This document shows, one piece after another, positions 25,888-36,339 of a stretch of 64,000 nucleotides of DNA. The notes beneath the pieces were generated by a model. The model saw only the letters and a list, made by a program, of their open reading frames with translations. It searched no databases and was not told where the DNA came from. The translations under genes were made by a program, and so were the position numbers. The stretch's first letter is position 1. The number at the start of each line of letters is the position of its first letter. This DNA is from Pseudoalteromonas marina (GTDB lineage: Bacteria; Pseudomonadota; Gammaproteobacteria; Enterobacterales; Alteromonadaceae): positions 124,001 through 188,000 of the forward strand of contig NZ_AHCB03000007.1 of assembly GCF_000238335.3 (NCBI RefSeq). Direction: 5' to 3'.

Positions 25888-26859
25888 TTATGGTACTTCG
25901 CAGCCTTTAGCGCTTTCGTATAAGGCATACCAATGCTCTCGGCTTAAATGAACATTTATAGCCTCACACGATGCCTTAATACGCTTAGCATTAGTAGTGC
26001 CAATAATGGGTTGAATCGACGCTGGGTGGCGCAGTAGCCATGCAAGTACAATAGCCTCTGCAGAGGTACCATAAATTGCAGCAAGTTTATTTACTAAAAT
26101 ACTTGTGTTGATATCGGCTTGCGACGCATTTGATAAATCACCGCCGGTATACAAACCTTGGCACAAGCTCCCCCAACTTTGTATTTGAATGTCAAAGCTG
26201 CGGCAATATTCAATATTACCAGGCGTAAAGTTAATGTCTTTCCCGTCGCTATTGCCAGCATACAAGCCTTCATCTATAAATTGATGCTTTTGTAAGCTGG
26301 CCTCTATTTGGTTAGCTACAATAGGCATATCAAGAGCATGCTGCAAAAAGTTCATTTGGTGTTGCTGCATGTTTGATACGGCAAAATGTTTTACTTTGCC
26401 ACTTTCTTTTAAACAGCTAAATACACGTGCAACTTCATCAACTTCCATCAAAGGATCTGGGCGATGTAACATGAGTACATCAAGGTATTGCGTATTTAAT
26501 CGCTTAAGTGAGTTTTCTACAGACTGTTCAATCCAATCGGCTGAAAAGTCATATCGCTTAGGCCCTTTTTCATCAGCAAACTTTATACCGCATTTAGACT
26601 GAATGTATATGTGCTCTCTAAGCTCTGGTCGCTCACTGAGTGCTTGACCAAAGACCTGCTCTGCTTTGCCAAAAGTGTATATATCTGCGTGATCAAAAAA
26701 ATTAATACCGCCTTCAATAGCGTTATCAATGCACTCGTGGGTTTGTTTAAGGTGCGTGCTGGTAATCGGGTCTTTATTCCAACCGCCTCCCAACCCCATA
26801 CATCCAAATACAAGTTTACTAACATTAGGTAAGTAGTGAGCTAATGGAGTGTGAAGCAT
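25888..26859 (-). CDS. Aldo/keto reductase (YdhF-like)
   Basis: 323 aa TIM-barrel NADPH oxidoreductase. Catalytic tetrad residues are recognisable: Asp and Tyr in FFDHADIYTFGKAE, Lys in IYIQSKCGIKF and His in DVLMLHRPDPLM. The C-terminal cofactor loop is QPIIGTTNAKRIKAS. It fits the YdhF subgroup, whose physiological substrate is not established. It lies upstream of a small membrane protein in the same direction. Confidence 0.92.
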   Translation of the reverse strand: MLHTPLAHYLPNVSKLVFGCMGLGGGWNKDPITSTHLKQTHECIDNAIEGGINFFDHADIYTFGKAEQVFGQALSERPELREHIYIQSKCGIKFADEKGPKRYDFSADWIEQSVENSLKRLNTQYLDVLMLHRPDPLMEVDEVARVFSCLKESGKVKHFAVSNMQQHQMNFLQHALDMPIVANQIEASLQKHQFIDEGLYAGNSDGKDINFTPGNIEYCRSFDIQIQSWGSLCQGLYTGGDLSNASQADINTSILVNKLAAIYGTSAEAIVLAWLLRHPASIQPIIGTTNAKRIKASCEAINVHLSREHWYALYESAKGCEVP

Positions 26860-26944
26860 AATGACTATCCTTAAAATTGCGAAGAGCCACCACTTTAAAC
26901 AAAAACCTCAAAACAAGAAACCATTAACGAACAGAAGTTTCGGA

Positions 26945-26970
26945 CAAAAAAAAGCGCAGTAAACTGCGCT
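26945..26970 (-). terminator. Intrinsic terminator of the oad operon
   Basis: On the minus strand AGCGCAGT-TT-ACTGCGCT followed by eight T, 30 bp after the oadB stop. Confidence 0.92.
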
Positions 26971-26998
26971 CAATGGTTGGTTGAAATCTAAAATCAAT

Positions 26999-28129
26999 TT
27001 AGCCAACAAGTGCCAACAAAATACCTGCAGCAACAGCACTGCCTAAAACGCCCGCCACATTAGGGCCCATTGCGTGCATAAGTAAAAAGTTATGTGGGTT
27101 ATTTTCAAGCCCTACTTTATTAACTACACGCGCAGCCATAGGAACGGCTGACACACCAGCGGCACCAATTAACGGGTTGATAGGTGTTTTAGATATTTTA
27201 TTTAAGCCTTTAGCCATAAACACACCTGATGCTGTACCAATACCAAAAGCAAGCGCACCCAGCACTAAAATACCAATAGTCTCTACTGTCAAAAAGTCAT
27301 CTGCAGCGAGCTTAGAGCCAACCGCCAATCCTAAAAATATAGTTGTTATATTGATAATTTCGTTTTGCGCACTGTTACTTAAGCGGTCTACAACACCCGA
27401 CTCACGCATTAAGTTACCCAAACAGAACATACCTACTAGCGGTATTGCCGCTGGTAAAAACATGGCTGTTGCAGTAAGCACCATAAGTGGGAAAATAATT
27501 TTTTCCTTTTTAGATACTTTACGTAGCTCAGGCATTTTAATTTGGCGCTCTTCTGGTGTTGTGAGTGCACGCATAATAGGAGGCTGAATAATTGGAACTA
27601 GCGCCATGTATGAATAAGCAGCTACCGCAATGGCACCTAATAAATCAGGCGCTAATTTTGAGGCTAAAAATATTGCCGTTGGGCCGTCAGCGCCACCAAT
27701 AATAGCAATAGCCGATGCATCTTGAAGAGTAAACTCAAAACCCGGAATAAAGTTAAGTAAAATTGCGCCAAATAAGGTCGCAAAAATACCAAACTGAGCC
27801 GCAGCTCCCAGCAATAACATACGAGGGTTTGCTATTAACGCACTAAAGTCAGTTAGTGCACCAACCCCCATAAATATTAATAGTGGAAAAATACCGGTAT
27901 CTATACCCACATAGTAAACTGAGTACAAAAGCCCACCAGGGTCTGATAGTCCAGCAACCGGAATATTAGTTAATATCGCGCCAAAACCAATTGGTAATAA
28001 AAGCAGTGGCTCAAAGTTTTTAGATATCGCTAAAAACAATAACAAACAGCCTACTGCAATCATTATCAAGCCAGGAAACGTAAAGTTAGCAAGGCCAGTA
28101 GCCTGCCAAAGGTTTAAAAGACCTTCCAT
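26999..28129 (-). CDS. oadB: Oxaloacetate decarboxylase beta subunit (Na+-translocating)
   Basis: 376 aa integral membrane protein with about nine to eleven helices. It decarboxylates carboxybiotin and couples this to Na+ export. The family's key stretches are [17 protein letters not shown] (containing the essential Asp), [14 protein letters not shown] and [18 protein letters not shown]. It is the last gene of oadGAB, 13 bp after oadA. In marine bacteria the sodium gradient made here can drive flagella, transporters and Na+/H+ antiport. Confidence 0.96.
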   Translation of the reverse strand: MEGLLNLWQATGLANFTFPGLIMIAVGCLLLFLAISKNFEPLLLLPIGFGAILTNIPVAGLSDPGGLLYSVYYVGIDTGIFPLLIFMGVGALTDFSALIANPRMLLLGAAAQFGIFATLFGAILLNFIPGFEFTLQDASAIAIIGGADGPTAIFLASKLAPDLLGAIAVAAYSYMALVPIIQPPIMRALTTPEERQIKMPELRKVSKKEKIIFPLMVLTATAMFLPAAIPLVGMFCLGNLMRESGVVDRLSNSAQNEIINITTIFLGLAVGSKLAADDFLTVETIGILVLGALAFGIGTASGVFMAKGLNKISKTPINPLIGAAGVSAVPMAARVVNKVGLENNPHNFLLMHAMGPNVAGVLGSAVAAGILLALVG

Positions 28130-28142
28130 TTACATTTACTCC

Positions 28143-29924
28143 TTAAGCCAGCGCAATAATTGCGTCGCCCGTGGTCACTGAGTCACCCTCAGACACAAGC
28201 ACTTCAGCAATGGTACCAGTATGCATTGCGCGAACCTCAGTCTCCATTTTCATGGCTTCCATAATCACAACAACATCACCTTCGTTTACAACTTGGCCGG
28301 CTTTTACTTTTATTTTAAAAATATTACCTGCTAAAGGTGCATTTAACGTTTCACCCGAAGCCACTGAAGCAGATTGAGGTAAGTGCTCAGAATCTTTTAA
28401 CGTTACCTCTTTAAGCTCACCGCCTTGCGCTACGACAACGTCGTAAACCTTACCGTCTACCTTAACGCTATATTGCTCAGCCTTAACATTGTTACCTTTG
28501 GCTGACACCTTAGCTGGTGACTTACTTGAATTATCTTCTACGCTAGGGACTGGTTCGAACGCATCTGGGTTGTTACGGTTTTTGATAAACTTCAAACCAA
28601 CCTGCGGGAACAGTGCATAAGTAAGTACGTCGTCAATTTTATCATCAGCGAGTGTTAAACCTTGTTCTTGCGCTTCTTTTAATAGCTCAGCTTCAAGCGT
28701 TTCAAGCTCAGGCGCAATATTGTCAGCTGGGCGACACGTAATAACGTCGCTACCATCAAGTACTCGCTCTTGTAGCTCTTTGTTCATTGGAGCTGGAGTT
28801 AAACCGTACTCACCTTTTAATACACCTGCGGTTTCTTTTGTGATTGTTTTGTAACGCTCACCGGTTAGTACGTTAAGCACAGCCTGCGTACCCACAATTT
28901 GCGACGTTGGCGTAACAAGTGGAATAAAGCCTAAATCTTCGCGTACACGCGGTATTTCAAGTAACACTTCGTTAAGCTTATCGGCTGCACCTTGCTCTTT
29001 AAGCTGGTTTTCCATGTTAGTTAACATGCCACCAGGTACTTGAGCCAATAAGATTCGTCCATCAACCCCTTTAAGGCTACCTTCGAATGCAGCGTATTTT
29101 TTACGTACATCTCTAAAGTAAGCAGCAATTTCTTCAAGTTGGTTTAAATCGAGTTCGGTATCGCGTGCGGTGCCTTCAACAATCGCTACAATTGTTTCTG
29201 TTGCTGAATGACCGTAGGTCATACTCATAGATGAAATAGCGGTATCAAGCATATCAATACCGGCATCAATAGCTTTTTGATATGTAGCGGTGCTTAAACC
29301 TGTTGTAGCATGGCACTGCATAGCGATTGGAATAGACACCGTTTCTTTAAGCGCTTTTATAAGCTCTTCTGCATCGTACGGTTTTAATAAACCCGCCATA
29401 TCTTTAATACAAATTGAATGACAGCCAAGCTCTTCTAGTTGCTTAGCTAAAGTTAGCCACATATCAAGTGTATGAACAGGGCTTACCGTGTACGAAATAG
29501 TACCTTGAGCATGAGCACCTACTTTTACAGCCGCTTTAATCGCAGTTTCTAAGTTACGCACATCATTCATTGCATCAAAAATACGGAACACGTCAACGCC
29601 ATTTTTATGAGCTCGCTCTACAAACTTTTCAACCACATCATCAGCATAATGGCGGTAGCCTAATAAGTTTTGACCGCGTAATAGCATTTGCTGTTTAGTG
29701 TTTGGCATCGCTTTTTTTAGCGCACGAATACGTTCCCATGGATCTTCACCTAAATAGCGAATACACGAATCAAATGTTGCTCCGCCCCACGACTCAATTG
29801 ACCAATAACCTGCATCATCTAGTTTGCTGGCAATCGGTAGCATGTCGTCTAAACGCATACGAGTGGCAAGTAATGACTGATGAGCGTCACGTAGAACCAA
29901 TTCTGTTAATTTTAATTTAGCCAT
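28143..29924 (-). CDS. oadA: Oxaloacetate decarboxylase alpha subunit, biotinylated
   Basis: 593 aa. The N-terminal carboxyltransferase TIM barrel ([25 protein letters not shown]-type metal site at [15 protein letters not shown]) transfers CO2 from oxaloacetate to biotin. A linker rich in K, S and A leads to a C-terminal biotinyl domain with the lysine in EAMKMETEV. The length matches Klebsiella OadA. It works in a membrane complex with OadB and OadG and converts oxaloacetate to pyruvate and CO2. oadG ends 11 bp upstream. Confidence 0.97.
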   Translation of the reverse strand: MAKLKLTELVLRDAHQSLLATRMRLDDMLPIASKLDDAGYWSIESWGGATFDSCIRYLGEDPWERIRALKKAMPNTKQQMLLRGQNLLGYRHYADDVVEKFVERAHKNGVDVFRIFDAMNDVRNLETAIKAAVKVGAHAQGTISYTVSPVHTLDMWLTLAKQLEELGCHSICIKDMAGLLKPYDAEELIKALKETVSIPIAMQCHATTGLSTATYQKAIDAGIDMLDTAISSMSMTYGHSATETIVAIVEGTARDTELDLNQLEEIAAYFRDVRKKYAAFEGSLKGVDGRILLAQVPGGMLTNMENQLKEQGAADKLNEVLLEIPRVREDLGFIPLVTPTSQIVGTQAVLNVLTGERYKTITKETAGVLKGEYGLTPAPMNKELQERVLDGSDVITCRPADNIAPELETLEAELLKEAQEQGLTLADDKIDDVLTYALFPQVGLKFIKNRNNPDAFEPVPSVEDNSSKSPAKVSAKGNNVKAEQYSVKVDGKVYDVVVAQGGELKEVTLKDSEHLPQSASVASGETLNAPLAGNIFKIKVKAGQVVNEGDVVVIMEAMKMETEVRAMHTGTIAEVLVSEGDSVTTGDAIIALA

Positions 29925-29935
29925 GTGTGAGCCCC

Positions 29936-30181
29936 TTATTTGTTATTTGATTTGTACTGAGCAATGGCAGCACTAATAGCAGCGATATGCTCATTTGGCA
30001 CACCTTGAGATTTAAATGATGGTGATTTAACTGGAGCCGCAACGTCAGCAGGGCTAAAACGCGCCACCAAGTTAGACATAATTGTAACTGCGCCAATTAA
30101 TATTGAAAGAAAGACAAACACCCCAACCATTCCTGTTAGCATTAAGCTACCAGCAGTTGCAAGTACAGCACCTATATCCAT
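29936..30181 (-). CDS. oadG: Oxaloacetate decarboxylase gamma subunit
   Basis: 81 aa with one N-terminal helix ([20 protein letters not shown]) and a short cytoplasmic tail, the OadG form that stabilises the alpha-beta complex. The start at 30181 is chosen for the strong ribosome site AAGGGGAG just before it; an in-frame ATG at 30202 would add seven basic residues that include the site itself. First gene of the operon, downstream of two TTGGT-N3-ACCAA operators. Confidence 0.9.
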   Translation of the reverse strand: MDIGAVLATAGSLMLTGMVGVFVFLSILIGAVTIMSNLVARFSPADVAAPVKSPSFKSQGVPNEHIAAISAAIAQYKSNNK

Positions 30182-30283
30182 TCTTCTCCCCTTGAAACCC
30201 ATATCGAAAAATAAAAAATCGATTTAGTTAAATATTTATTCACTAGATAATAACAAAACAAATACCTTTGTCTAGCCATTGTA

Positions 30284-30300
30284 AATTGGTAAAACCAATT
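30284..30300. promoter_or_regulatory. PdhR/LldR-type operator, site 1
   Basis: AATTGGT-AAA-ACCAATT is a perfect 7+7 palindrome with a 3-bp centre, the form of GntR/FadR-subfamily operators such as PdhR. It lies about 100 bp upstream of the oadG start. Confidence 0.7.
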
Positions 30301-30489
30301 AAAATAAAAATAACATATAACCAAATTTATTAACCACAGTAAAAACCCTTACTCATCAACACCCCATAATACACAGAAAAAATACTCACTATATCTATAA
30401 GCTATAGGTAAAGTTTAAACAAAGCCTATTATTGCGTACTCTACTAAGCCTACTGTGACTCATAAAATGTAGAGAAAATAAAATTTGTT

Positions 30490-30506
30490 AATTGGTCTTA
30501 CCAAGC
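30490..30506. promoter_or_regulatory. PdhR-type operator, site 2
   Basis: On the minus strand the core reads TTGGTAAGACCAA, identical to the core of the E. coli PdhR consensus as I know it. It lies about 200 bp from site 1 and could affect the divergent DUF1328 gene as well as oadGAB. Confidence 0.72.
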
Positions 30507-30693
30507 ATAGCTTTTCGGTGGCGATATATTTTTGTGTGTGAATAAGTTACACAACCCAACGTAAAAGTTACCAATCAAGCAAACTCAAAAACACAAAGAA
30601 AAAACGTAAACAACTGATATTAAACAAAAATACATCATGGCACGCAACTAGCATTAACTATTGTGTACAAATTTGATAACCAAGGAGAAAACA

Positions 30694-30867
30694 ATGTTAC
30701 GCTGGACAATCACATTTTTAGTTATTGCTTTAATCGCTGCAGTGTTAGGTTTTGGTGGCATCGCGGGTGCCGCAGCTGGTATAGCAAAAATTATATTCTT
30801 TATTTTTATAGTACTTTTAGTTATTTCGTTAGTTTCAGGTGCGCTGCGTGGTAAATCGCCCAGGTAG
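30694..30867 (+). CDS. DUF1328 small membrane protein (YtjA-like)
   Basis: 57 aa with two helices: [21 protein letters not shown] and [19 protein letters not shown]. Both the length and the glycine-rich turn between helices fit DUF1328. The start at 30694 has an AAGGAG ribosome site; an in-frame ATG at 30661 has none. Function is unknown. It is followed 51 bp later by a small lipoprotein gene, suggesting a joint envelope role. Confidence 0.9.
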   Translation: MLRWTITFLVIALIAAVLGFGGIAGAAAGIAKIIFFIFIVLLVISLVSGALRGKSPR

Positions 30868-30918
30868 GCATATACTCAACTAACACTACAATTTTATTTA
30901 TTTACAAGGAATTACATT

Positions 30919-31110
30919 ATGAACTCTACAACTTTAAAAGCAGCACTAATTGGTCTTTTCGCAAGTTTTTTCATCATGGGTTGCCAAGATAACAACGCAG
31001 AAGAAGCAGGTGAACGTATTGATGAAGTAGTAACAGATGTACAAAACTCTGTTGAAGATACGTGTGAGGAAGTAAAAGAAGGCGTAAACGCTGAAGAAAC
31101 TAACTGTTAA
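30919..31110 (+). CDS. Small acidic lipoprotein, unknown
   Basis: 63 aa. The signal peptide ends in lipobox FIMGC at about residue 22, leaving a mature lipopeptide of about 42 residues that is strongly acidic (EEAGERIDEVVTDVQNSVED) and has two further cysteines. The amphipathic acidic helix recalls small stress lipoproteins, but I do not recognise a named family. AAGGA precedes the start and a terminator follows within 20 bp. Confidence 0.8.
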   Translation: MNSTTLKAALIGLFASFFIMGCQDNNAEEAGERIDEVVTDVQNSVEDTCEEVKEGVNAEETNC

Positions 31111-31126
31111 TAGTTAATATATTAAA

Positions 31127-31155
31127 AAAACGGCCTCCAGGCCGTTTTTTTGTGC
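31127..31155 (+). terminator. Intrinsic terminator after the small lipoprotein
   Basis: AAAACGGCCT-CC-AGGCCGTTTT plus T-run. Confidence 0.93.
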
Positions 31156-31240
31156 CCGAAATAAATGCACGCATTATAATGCTGCTCATTTATAAGCGAA
31201 CTTGCTAAAATATACAAAACGATTTTTAAAGCAAGGCACT

Positions 31241-31708
31241 ATGTCATTTTCAACAACCTACACACTTGATAAACCCTACTTTTATGAATGCTTTGACGAG
31301 TCACTTCCTTACAGTAAACGCGCTCAGCCTAAGTATTTTTTACTGGTACTGTTAGTTTCGCTTGGTTTATTTAGCATTTACGGTTTAGCTGATCATTATT
31401 TAGGAACATTTTTGATCATGGTTGCTGTACTCGAATGCGTTGCTTTTTATTATCGCAGGCCATGGTGGGTAACCAGACAAATGTTTAGCAGAGCATCAGG
31501 CTCAGAGGTTACGCTCACTTTTGATGATGAAGGCATTAAATCGGCAAACCATTACAAAAGCTACCAGCTCGCTTGGCAAGACATCACTGAAGTAATCGAA
31601 ACACCACAGGGCTTATTGATAAAAAATAAAAACAACATGCAATATATCTCTAAGCAAATACTCACAGATGAAATGCTCGACTTTATAAACAAAAAAGCCA
31701 CTCAATGA
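31241..31708 (+). CDS. YcxB-like membrane protein
   Basis: 155 aa. Two adjacent helices (FLLVLLVSLGLFSIYGLA and FLIMVAVLECVAFYY) are followed by a C-terminal soluble YcxB-like domain (VTLTFDDEGIKSANHYKSYQ, LAWQDITEVIETPQGLLI). The function is not established. Start at 31241 is chosen because AAGG lies 6 nt upstream; an upstream ATG at 31202 lacks a site. Its last codons form the left arm of the terminator. Confidence 0.82.
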   Translation: MSFSTTYTLDKPYFYECFDESLPYSKRAQPKYFLLVLLVSLGLFSIYGLADHYLGTFLIMVAVLECVAFYYRRPWWVTRQMFSRASGSEVTLTFDDEGIKSANHYKSYQLAWQDITEVIETPQGLLIKNKNNMQYISKQILTDEMLDFINKKATQ

Positions 31709-31718
31709 GTGGCTTTTT
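31692..31718 (+). terminator. Terminator overlapping the end of the YcxB-like gene
   Basis: AAAAGCCACTC-AAT-GAGTGGCTTTT; the stop codon TGA is inside the hairpin. Confidence 0.9.
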
Positions 31719-31759
31719 GGCTTAGCTAAATAAATTATTTAGTTAAGTATACGTGTTGA

Positions 31760-31951
31760 TTAAGCATTGCCCGGATTAGGGTTAGACTTTTCAGCTTGTA
31801 TACGCATGTAAATCTCTTCACGATGCACTGAAACGTCTTTTGGTGCATTTACACCAATTCGAACTTGATTTCCTTTAACTCCTAAAACGGTCACTGTTAC
31901 TTCGTCACCGATCATAAGGGTTTCACCTACTCTGCGAGTTAGTATTAGCAT
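31760..31951 (-). CDS. csrA: Carbon storage regulator CsrA
   Basis: 63 aa dimeric RNA-binding protein that binds GGA motifs in mRNA leaders. It starts [16 protein letters not shown] and contains [21 protein letters not shown], with the binding Arg (VHREEI). The ATG at 31951 is preceded by GGGAGCAAGAGA; an ATG at 31972 would add seven residues upstream of this site and is rejected. The position downstream of alaS-lysC is widely conserved. Confidence 0.97.
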   Translation of the reverse strand: MLILTRRVGETLMIGDEVTVTVLGVKGNQVRIGVNAPKDVSVHREEIYMRIQAEKSNPNPGNA

Positions 31952-32042
31952 TCTCTTGCTCCCATGTTCCAATAAAAATTATAAGATTCCGCTTATCCAT
32001 ATTAATGAAAAATAGACTAAAAAGTAAGTAAAAACTCACTAT

Positions 32043-33260
32043 CTATCTACTTTCCGTTAAAAATACTTTATGTAATGCACGAACAGCCAGTTCGAGGTAC
32101 TTTTCATCTATTAAAACTGAAATTTTAATCTCTGATGTAGACACTAAAACTACATTAATATTTTCATTTGCTAAGGCATCAAAAAATAAACTAGCAACAC
32201 CCCAGTGCGATTTCATTCCCATACCAACAGCAGATACTTTTGCAATGGTTGTTAGCCCGATTATATTTTCAGCACCTAAAGACACCTTTTGCTCGGTTAG
32301 TAACTCAAGTGCTTGCGGGTAGTCGTTCGAGTGCACAGTAAAAGCATAGTCTATTTTTTCAAAGATATGATTAACTTGATTAATCATATCTATTTCGATG
32401 CCGTTATCAGCAAAAAGTTTCAATATTTTTACAAGATTTTGAGTGCCGCTTTGCACACCCTGTACCTTAATTAAGCACTCATCAGCATTAAATGCAATAC
32501 CCGAAACAACTTTACTTGGCATATCGTCTTCCTCAAACGTAATCAATGTTCCTTCATCGGGGTTAAAGCTCGAAAGCACCCTTAATGGAACATTGTGTTT
32601 ACCTGCCGCCTCAACAGAACGAATATGCAATACTTTAGCACCTAAGCTTGCTAACTCTAGCATTTCAGCAAAGGTCACTTGGCTCATTCTTCGTGCGTTA
32701 GGTTCAACCCGAGGATCTGTAGTATATACGCCGTCAACATCAGTATAGATCTGACATTCATCAGCTTTTATAGCCGCCGCTATTTCTACAGCCGACGTAT
32801 CAGTACCGCCTCTGCCAAGGGTTGTTATATTGCCTTCAACATCACGCCCCTGAAATCCGGCAATAATAGCAATACGGTTATGCTCAAGTTCATGCTTTAA
32901 ACGTGTAGCTGCAATGTCTGTAATGCGGGCTTTACCGAACATATTATCGGTTTGAATATTAACTTGATCAGCTAATAGGCTAACGGCTGAATGGCCGCGT
33001 TTGATAATAGCCATAGCCAATAACGAAACCGATACTTGCTCGCCGGTACTAATTAGTACGTCGAGCTCGCGGTTACTAGGACGGGAATCTATTTGTTTGG
33101 CAAGGTTAATTAAGCGGTTGGTTTCTCCCGACATAGCCGAGAGCACTACAACCACTTGATGACCTTGTTGCCTAGTTTTAACAACAAGGTCGGCGACCGC
33201 TTCTATTCGCTCTATTGAGCCAACCGACGTGCCGCCATACTTCTGTACAATTAACGCCAC
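32043..33260 (-). CDS. lysC: Aspartate kinase, lysine-sensitive type
   Basis: 405 aa monofunctional aspartokinase, first step of the Lys/Met/Thr/DAP pathway. The catalytic start is VQKYGGTSVGSIERI, with FQGRDVEGNITTLGRGGTD and QIYTDVDGVYTTDPRV; two C-terminal ACT domains (from about residue 265) bind the feedback amino acid. It follows alaS by 6 bp and precedes csrA. There is no lysine riboswitch in that 6-bp gap, so feedback is probably allosteric only. Confidence 0.95.
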   Translation of the reverse strand: MALIVQKYGGTSVGSIERIEAVADLVVKTRQQGHQVVVVLSAMSGETNRLINLAKQIDSRPSNRELDVLISTGEQVSVSLLAMAIIKRGHSAVSLLADQVNIQTDNMFGKARITDIAATRLKHELEHNRIAIIAGFQGRDVEGNITTLGRGGTDTSAVEIAAAIKADECQIYTDVDGVYTTDPRVEPNARRMSQVTFAEMLELASLGAKVLHIRSVEAAGKHNVPLRVLSSFNPDEGTLITFEEDDMPSKVVSGIAFNADECLIKVQGVQSGTQNLVKILKLFADNGIEIDMINQVNHIFEKIDYAFTVHSNDYPQALELLTEQKVSLGAENIIGLTTIAKVSAVGMGMKSHWGVASLFFDALANENINVVLVSTSEIKISVLIDEKYLELAVRALHKVFLTESR

Positions 33261-33266
33261 TTAGGC

Positions 33267-35867
33267 TTAAGTACGCTCAGTTAACCAAGCAGTAACGCTA
33301 TCAAGTGCAGCAGCAAGGTTTTGTGGCTCAGAACCACCTGCTTGTGCCATGTCAGGGCGACCACCACCTTTACCGCCTACTTGAGAAGCCATGTGGTTTA
33401 CAAGCTCACCGGCTTTTACTTTGCCAGTTAAGTCTTTAGTCACGCCCGCAATTAGACTTACTTTGTCACCGCTGGCAACACCGAGGGCAATAACACCTGA
33501 GCCAATCTTGTTTTTAAGGTCGTCAACCATACCACGAAGCGCTTTAGACTCAGTGCCTTCAACATTTGCAACCAATAGCTTAACGCCATTAATTTCTACA
33601 ATCGAATCAAGTAACGATGCACCTGCAGCGCTCGCTAACTTATCGTTAAGCTGAGCAATTTGCTTTTCAAGACCTTTAGACTTCTCAAGAAGCGCAGTTA
33701 CTTTTTCAAGTACTGATGCGCTATCGCCTTTCACAAGCGCTGCTACATCGCTAAGCTGTTGCTCTTGCTCACTTACATAAGCAACCGCATCTGCGCCAGT
33801 TACTGCTTCTATACGGCGAACACCTGCAGCAATACCGCTTTCAGATACTATTTTGAATAAGCCAATATCGCCCGCACGTTCAACGTGTGTACCACCACAA
33901 AGCTCAATTGAGTAATCACCAATGGTTACTACGCGTACTTCGTCGTCGTATTTTTCGCCAAACAGCGCCATTGCACCTTTCGCTTTAGCATCATCAATAG
34001 CCATAAGCTCAGTATTAAGTGCAAAGTTACGGCGAATTTCGTCGTTAACTACACGCTCAATGTCACGTAGTTCGTCTTTAGTTACCGCTTCAAAGTGCGA
34101 GAAATCAAATCGTAAACGATCCGCTTGAACTAACGAGCCTTTTTGACTTACATGCTCACCTAATAACTGACGTAATGCTTCGTGTAAAATATGTGTAGCT
34201 GTGTGGTTTTTCTTGATGTTCTCACGACGAGCATCATCAATAGTGGCATCCACTTTATCGTTAACACCAATACGGCCTTGTACTGTACCGTGGTGCGCAA
34301 ATGCATTACCTAGTTTAGTAGTGTTAGTCACATTAAACTCGCCACCAGCCACTGTAATTGTACCGGTATCACCCGTTTGGCCACCAGATTCTGCGTAAAA
34401 CGGTGTGCGATCTAGTATTACAATGCCTTCTTGGCCATCTTCTAATAACTGTACGGCCTCACCACCGGCAAACACTTCAACCACTGTCGCGCTGTAATGC
34501 GTGCTGTCGTAGCCTTTAAAGTCAGTGTGTTTATCTGATTTTAACTGCTCGTTGTAATCGGCACCAAATTTACCAGCTTGCTGCGCAGTTTTTCGCTGTA
34601 CAGCCATGCATTCTTCAAAGCCTTTATGATCAATGGTCATTTGGCGCTCACGCGCAACATCGGCGGTTAAATCGGCAGGGAAACCATACGTATCGTAAAG
34701 TTTAAATACTAAATCGCCTGGGATCACATCGCCCTTAAGGTCGCTTAAGCTTTCTTCTAAAATAGCTAAGCCACGCTCAAGTGTTTTACCAAATTGCTCT
34801 TCTTCAATACGCAGTACTTTTTCGATAATTTCTTGTTGCTTAGCAAGCTCTGGGTACGCTTGACCCATTTGCTCAATAAGTGCAGCAACTAATTTAAAGA
34901 AAAACGCGCCTTGTGCGCCAAGCTTATTACCATGGCGTACCGCACGGCGAATAATACGACGAAGTACGTAACCACGGCCTTCGTTAGATGGCATAACACC
35001 GTCGGAGATTAAAAACGCACATGAGCGAATATGATCCGCTACAACGCGAAGCGACTTATCGTCCATATCTTGCGCGTTAGTGACACTCGCCGCCGCTGCA
35101 ATTAAGCCTTGGAATAAGTCGATTTCGTAGTTTGAATGCACGCCCTGCAAAATAGCAGAAATACGCTCAAGGCCCATGCCCGTATCAACAGATTGCTTAG
35201 GTAATGGCAGCATAGTACCGTCGCTTTGACGGTTGTACTGCATAAATACGAGGTTCCAAATTTCGATAAAACGGTCGCCGTCTTCCTCTGGAGAGCCCGG
35301 AGGACCACCCCAAATATGCTCACCGTGATCGTAAAATATTTCAGAACACGGACCACATGGGCCTGTATCACCCATAGACCAAAAGTTATCTGAGGTAGCA
35401 ATACGAATAATGCGATCTTCACTTAAGCCAATATCTTTTGACCAGTACTCAAACGCTTCTTCATCATCGTGGTAAATAGTAACAAGCAGTTTTTCTTGAG
35501 GTAATTTAACAACCTCAGTTAGAAACTCCCACGCAAACTTAATTGCTTCTTGCTTAAAGTAGTCACCAAAACTGAAGTTACCTAACATTTCAAAAAATGT
35601 GTGATGGCGCGCCGTGTAACCCACGTTTTCTAAATCGTTATGTTTACCACCGGCACGAACACAACGCTGCGAGCTTGTTGCACGTGTATATGGGCGAGAT
35701 TCTGCGCCTAAAAATACATCTTTGAATTGCACCATACCGGCATTGTTAAACAATAACGTGGCATCGTTACCCGGTATAAGCGAGCTTGAAGGAACAACTT
35801 GGTGTTGTTTGCTGGCAAAAAAGTCTAAAAACTGTTGCCTAATTTGTGCGGTAGTCATGTGCTGCAT
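33267..35867 (-). CDS. alaS: Alanyl-tRNA synthetase
   Basis: 866 aa class II synthetase. The aminoacylation core contains [15 protein letters not shown] and [19 protein letters not shown]; the editing domain has zinc motif [12 protein letters not shown] and CGGTH; the C-terminal DHHA1/C-Ala region is glycine-rich ([15 protein letters not shown]). The length is typical. Start at 35867 has AGGTGAG 8 nt upstream. recX is 19 bp upstream and lysC 6 bp downstream. Confidence 0.98.
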   Translation of the reverse strand: MQHMTTAQIRQQFLDFFASKQHQVVPSSSLIPGNDATLLFNNAGMVQFKDVFLGAESRPYTRATSSQRCVRAGGKHNDLENVGYTARHHTFFEMLGNFSFGDYFKQEAIKFAWEFLTEVVKLPQEKLLVTIYHDDEEAFEYWSKDIGLSEDRIIRIATSDNFWSMGDTGPCGPCSEIFYDHGEHIWGGPPGSPEEDGDRFIEIWNLVFMQYNRQSDGTMLPLPKQSVDTGMGLERISAILQGVHSNYEIDLFQGLIAAAASVTNAQDMDDKSLRVVADHIRSCAFLISDGVMPSNEGRGYVLRRIIRRAVRHGNKLGAQGAFFFKLVAALIEQMGQAYPELAKQQEIIEKVLRIEEEQFGKTLERGLAILEESLSDLKGDVIPGDLVFKLYDTYGFPADLTADVARERQMTIDHKGFEECMAVQRKTAQQAGKFGADYNEQLKSDKHTDFKGYDSTHYSATVVEVFAGGEAVQLLEDGQEGIVILDRTPFYAESGGQTGDTGTITVAGGEFNVTNTTKLGNAFAHHGTVQGRIGVNDKVDATIDDARRENIKKNHTATHILHEALRQLLGEHVSQKGSLVQADRLRFDFSHFEAVTKDELRDIERVVNDEIRRNFALNTELMAIDDAKAKGAMALFGEKYDDEVRVVTIGDYSIELCGGTHVERAGDIGLFKIVSESGIAAGVRRIEAVTGADAVAYVSEQEQQLSDVAALVKGDSASVLEKVTALLEKSKGLEKQIAQLNDKLASAAGASLLDSIVEINGVKLLVANVEGTESKALRGMVDDLKNKIGSGVIALGVASGDKVSLIAGVTKDLTGKVKAGELVNHMASQVGGKGGGRPDMAQAGGSEPQNLAAALDSVTAWLTERT

Positions 35868-35886
35868 GTGAAAATCTCACCTGTAT

Positions 35887-36339
35887 TTACTGTGATTGCA
35901 TTGCAAAATCGATTTGTTCGTAGCTAAAACCTCGATACATTAAGTAGCGCACGCGCTTAGCCTTGTCTTTGTAATCGAGGTTTGCCGGTGTATTTGAATA
36001 TTTTTTGTTATACGCATCCTGCGCAAGCTCAAACCAGTCTATTTCAAGCTCTTCAACTACTCTTTCAAGTAGCGAACGGTCAATCCCTTTACCCATGGCC
36101 TCGCTTTGAATTCGCTTAAGCCCATGGCATTTAAAAATGTGTTTTCTTACAAAGCCTTCACAGTAACGTTGCTCGTTTATAAAATTGTGCTTTTCGCACC
36201 AATCAAGCAAGTTTTCGATAAACTCATCTGTGGCTTCTTTTTGCTGTAATTTAAAGGTTAACTCACGACGCGAGTATTCTTGGCGCCCGAGTAACCAAAG
36301 TACATAATTTTTTAATTTTTGTTTTAACTTATCATCCAT
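35887..36339 (-). CDS. recX: Regulatory protein RecX
   Basis: 150 aa helical RecA modulator with the family's repeated three-helix units (YVLWLLGRQEYSRRELTFKL, CEKHNFINEQRYCEGFVR, RVRYLMYRGFSYEQIDFAM). RecX inhibits RecA filament growth. Its ATG shares one base with the stop of the upstream membrane-protein gene, so it is probably co-translated with that gene. recA, usually next to recX, is not here. Confidence 0.93.
   Translation of the reverse strand: MDDKLKQKLKNYVLWLLGRQEYSRRELTFKLQQKEATDEFIENLLDWCEKHNFINEQRYCEGFVRKHIFKCHGLKRIQSEAMGKGIDRSLLERVVEELEIDWFELAQDAYNKKYSNTPANLDYKDKAKRVRYLMYRGFSYEQIDFAMQSQ

Larger units (their letters stand above)
30182..30693. other. Intergenic control region between oadG and the DUF1328 gene
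   Basis: 512 bp, very AT-rich, between divergent genes. Besides the two operators listed separately I see a half-site TTACCAAT near 30568-30575 and no ORF with a ribosome site. Promoters for both directions must be here but no single -35/-10 pair stands out. Confidence 0.5.

Noticed and set aside
32043..33266. Lysine riboswitch for lysC
   Set aside because: Only 6 bp separate alaS and lysC, so there is no room for a leader; lysC is transcribed from within the alaS unit.
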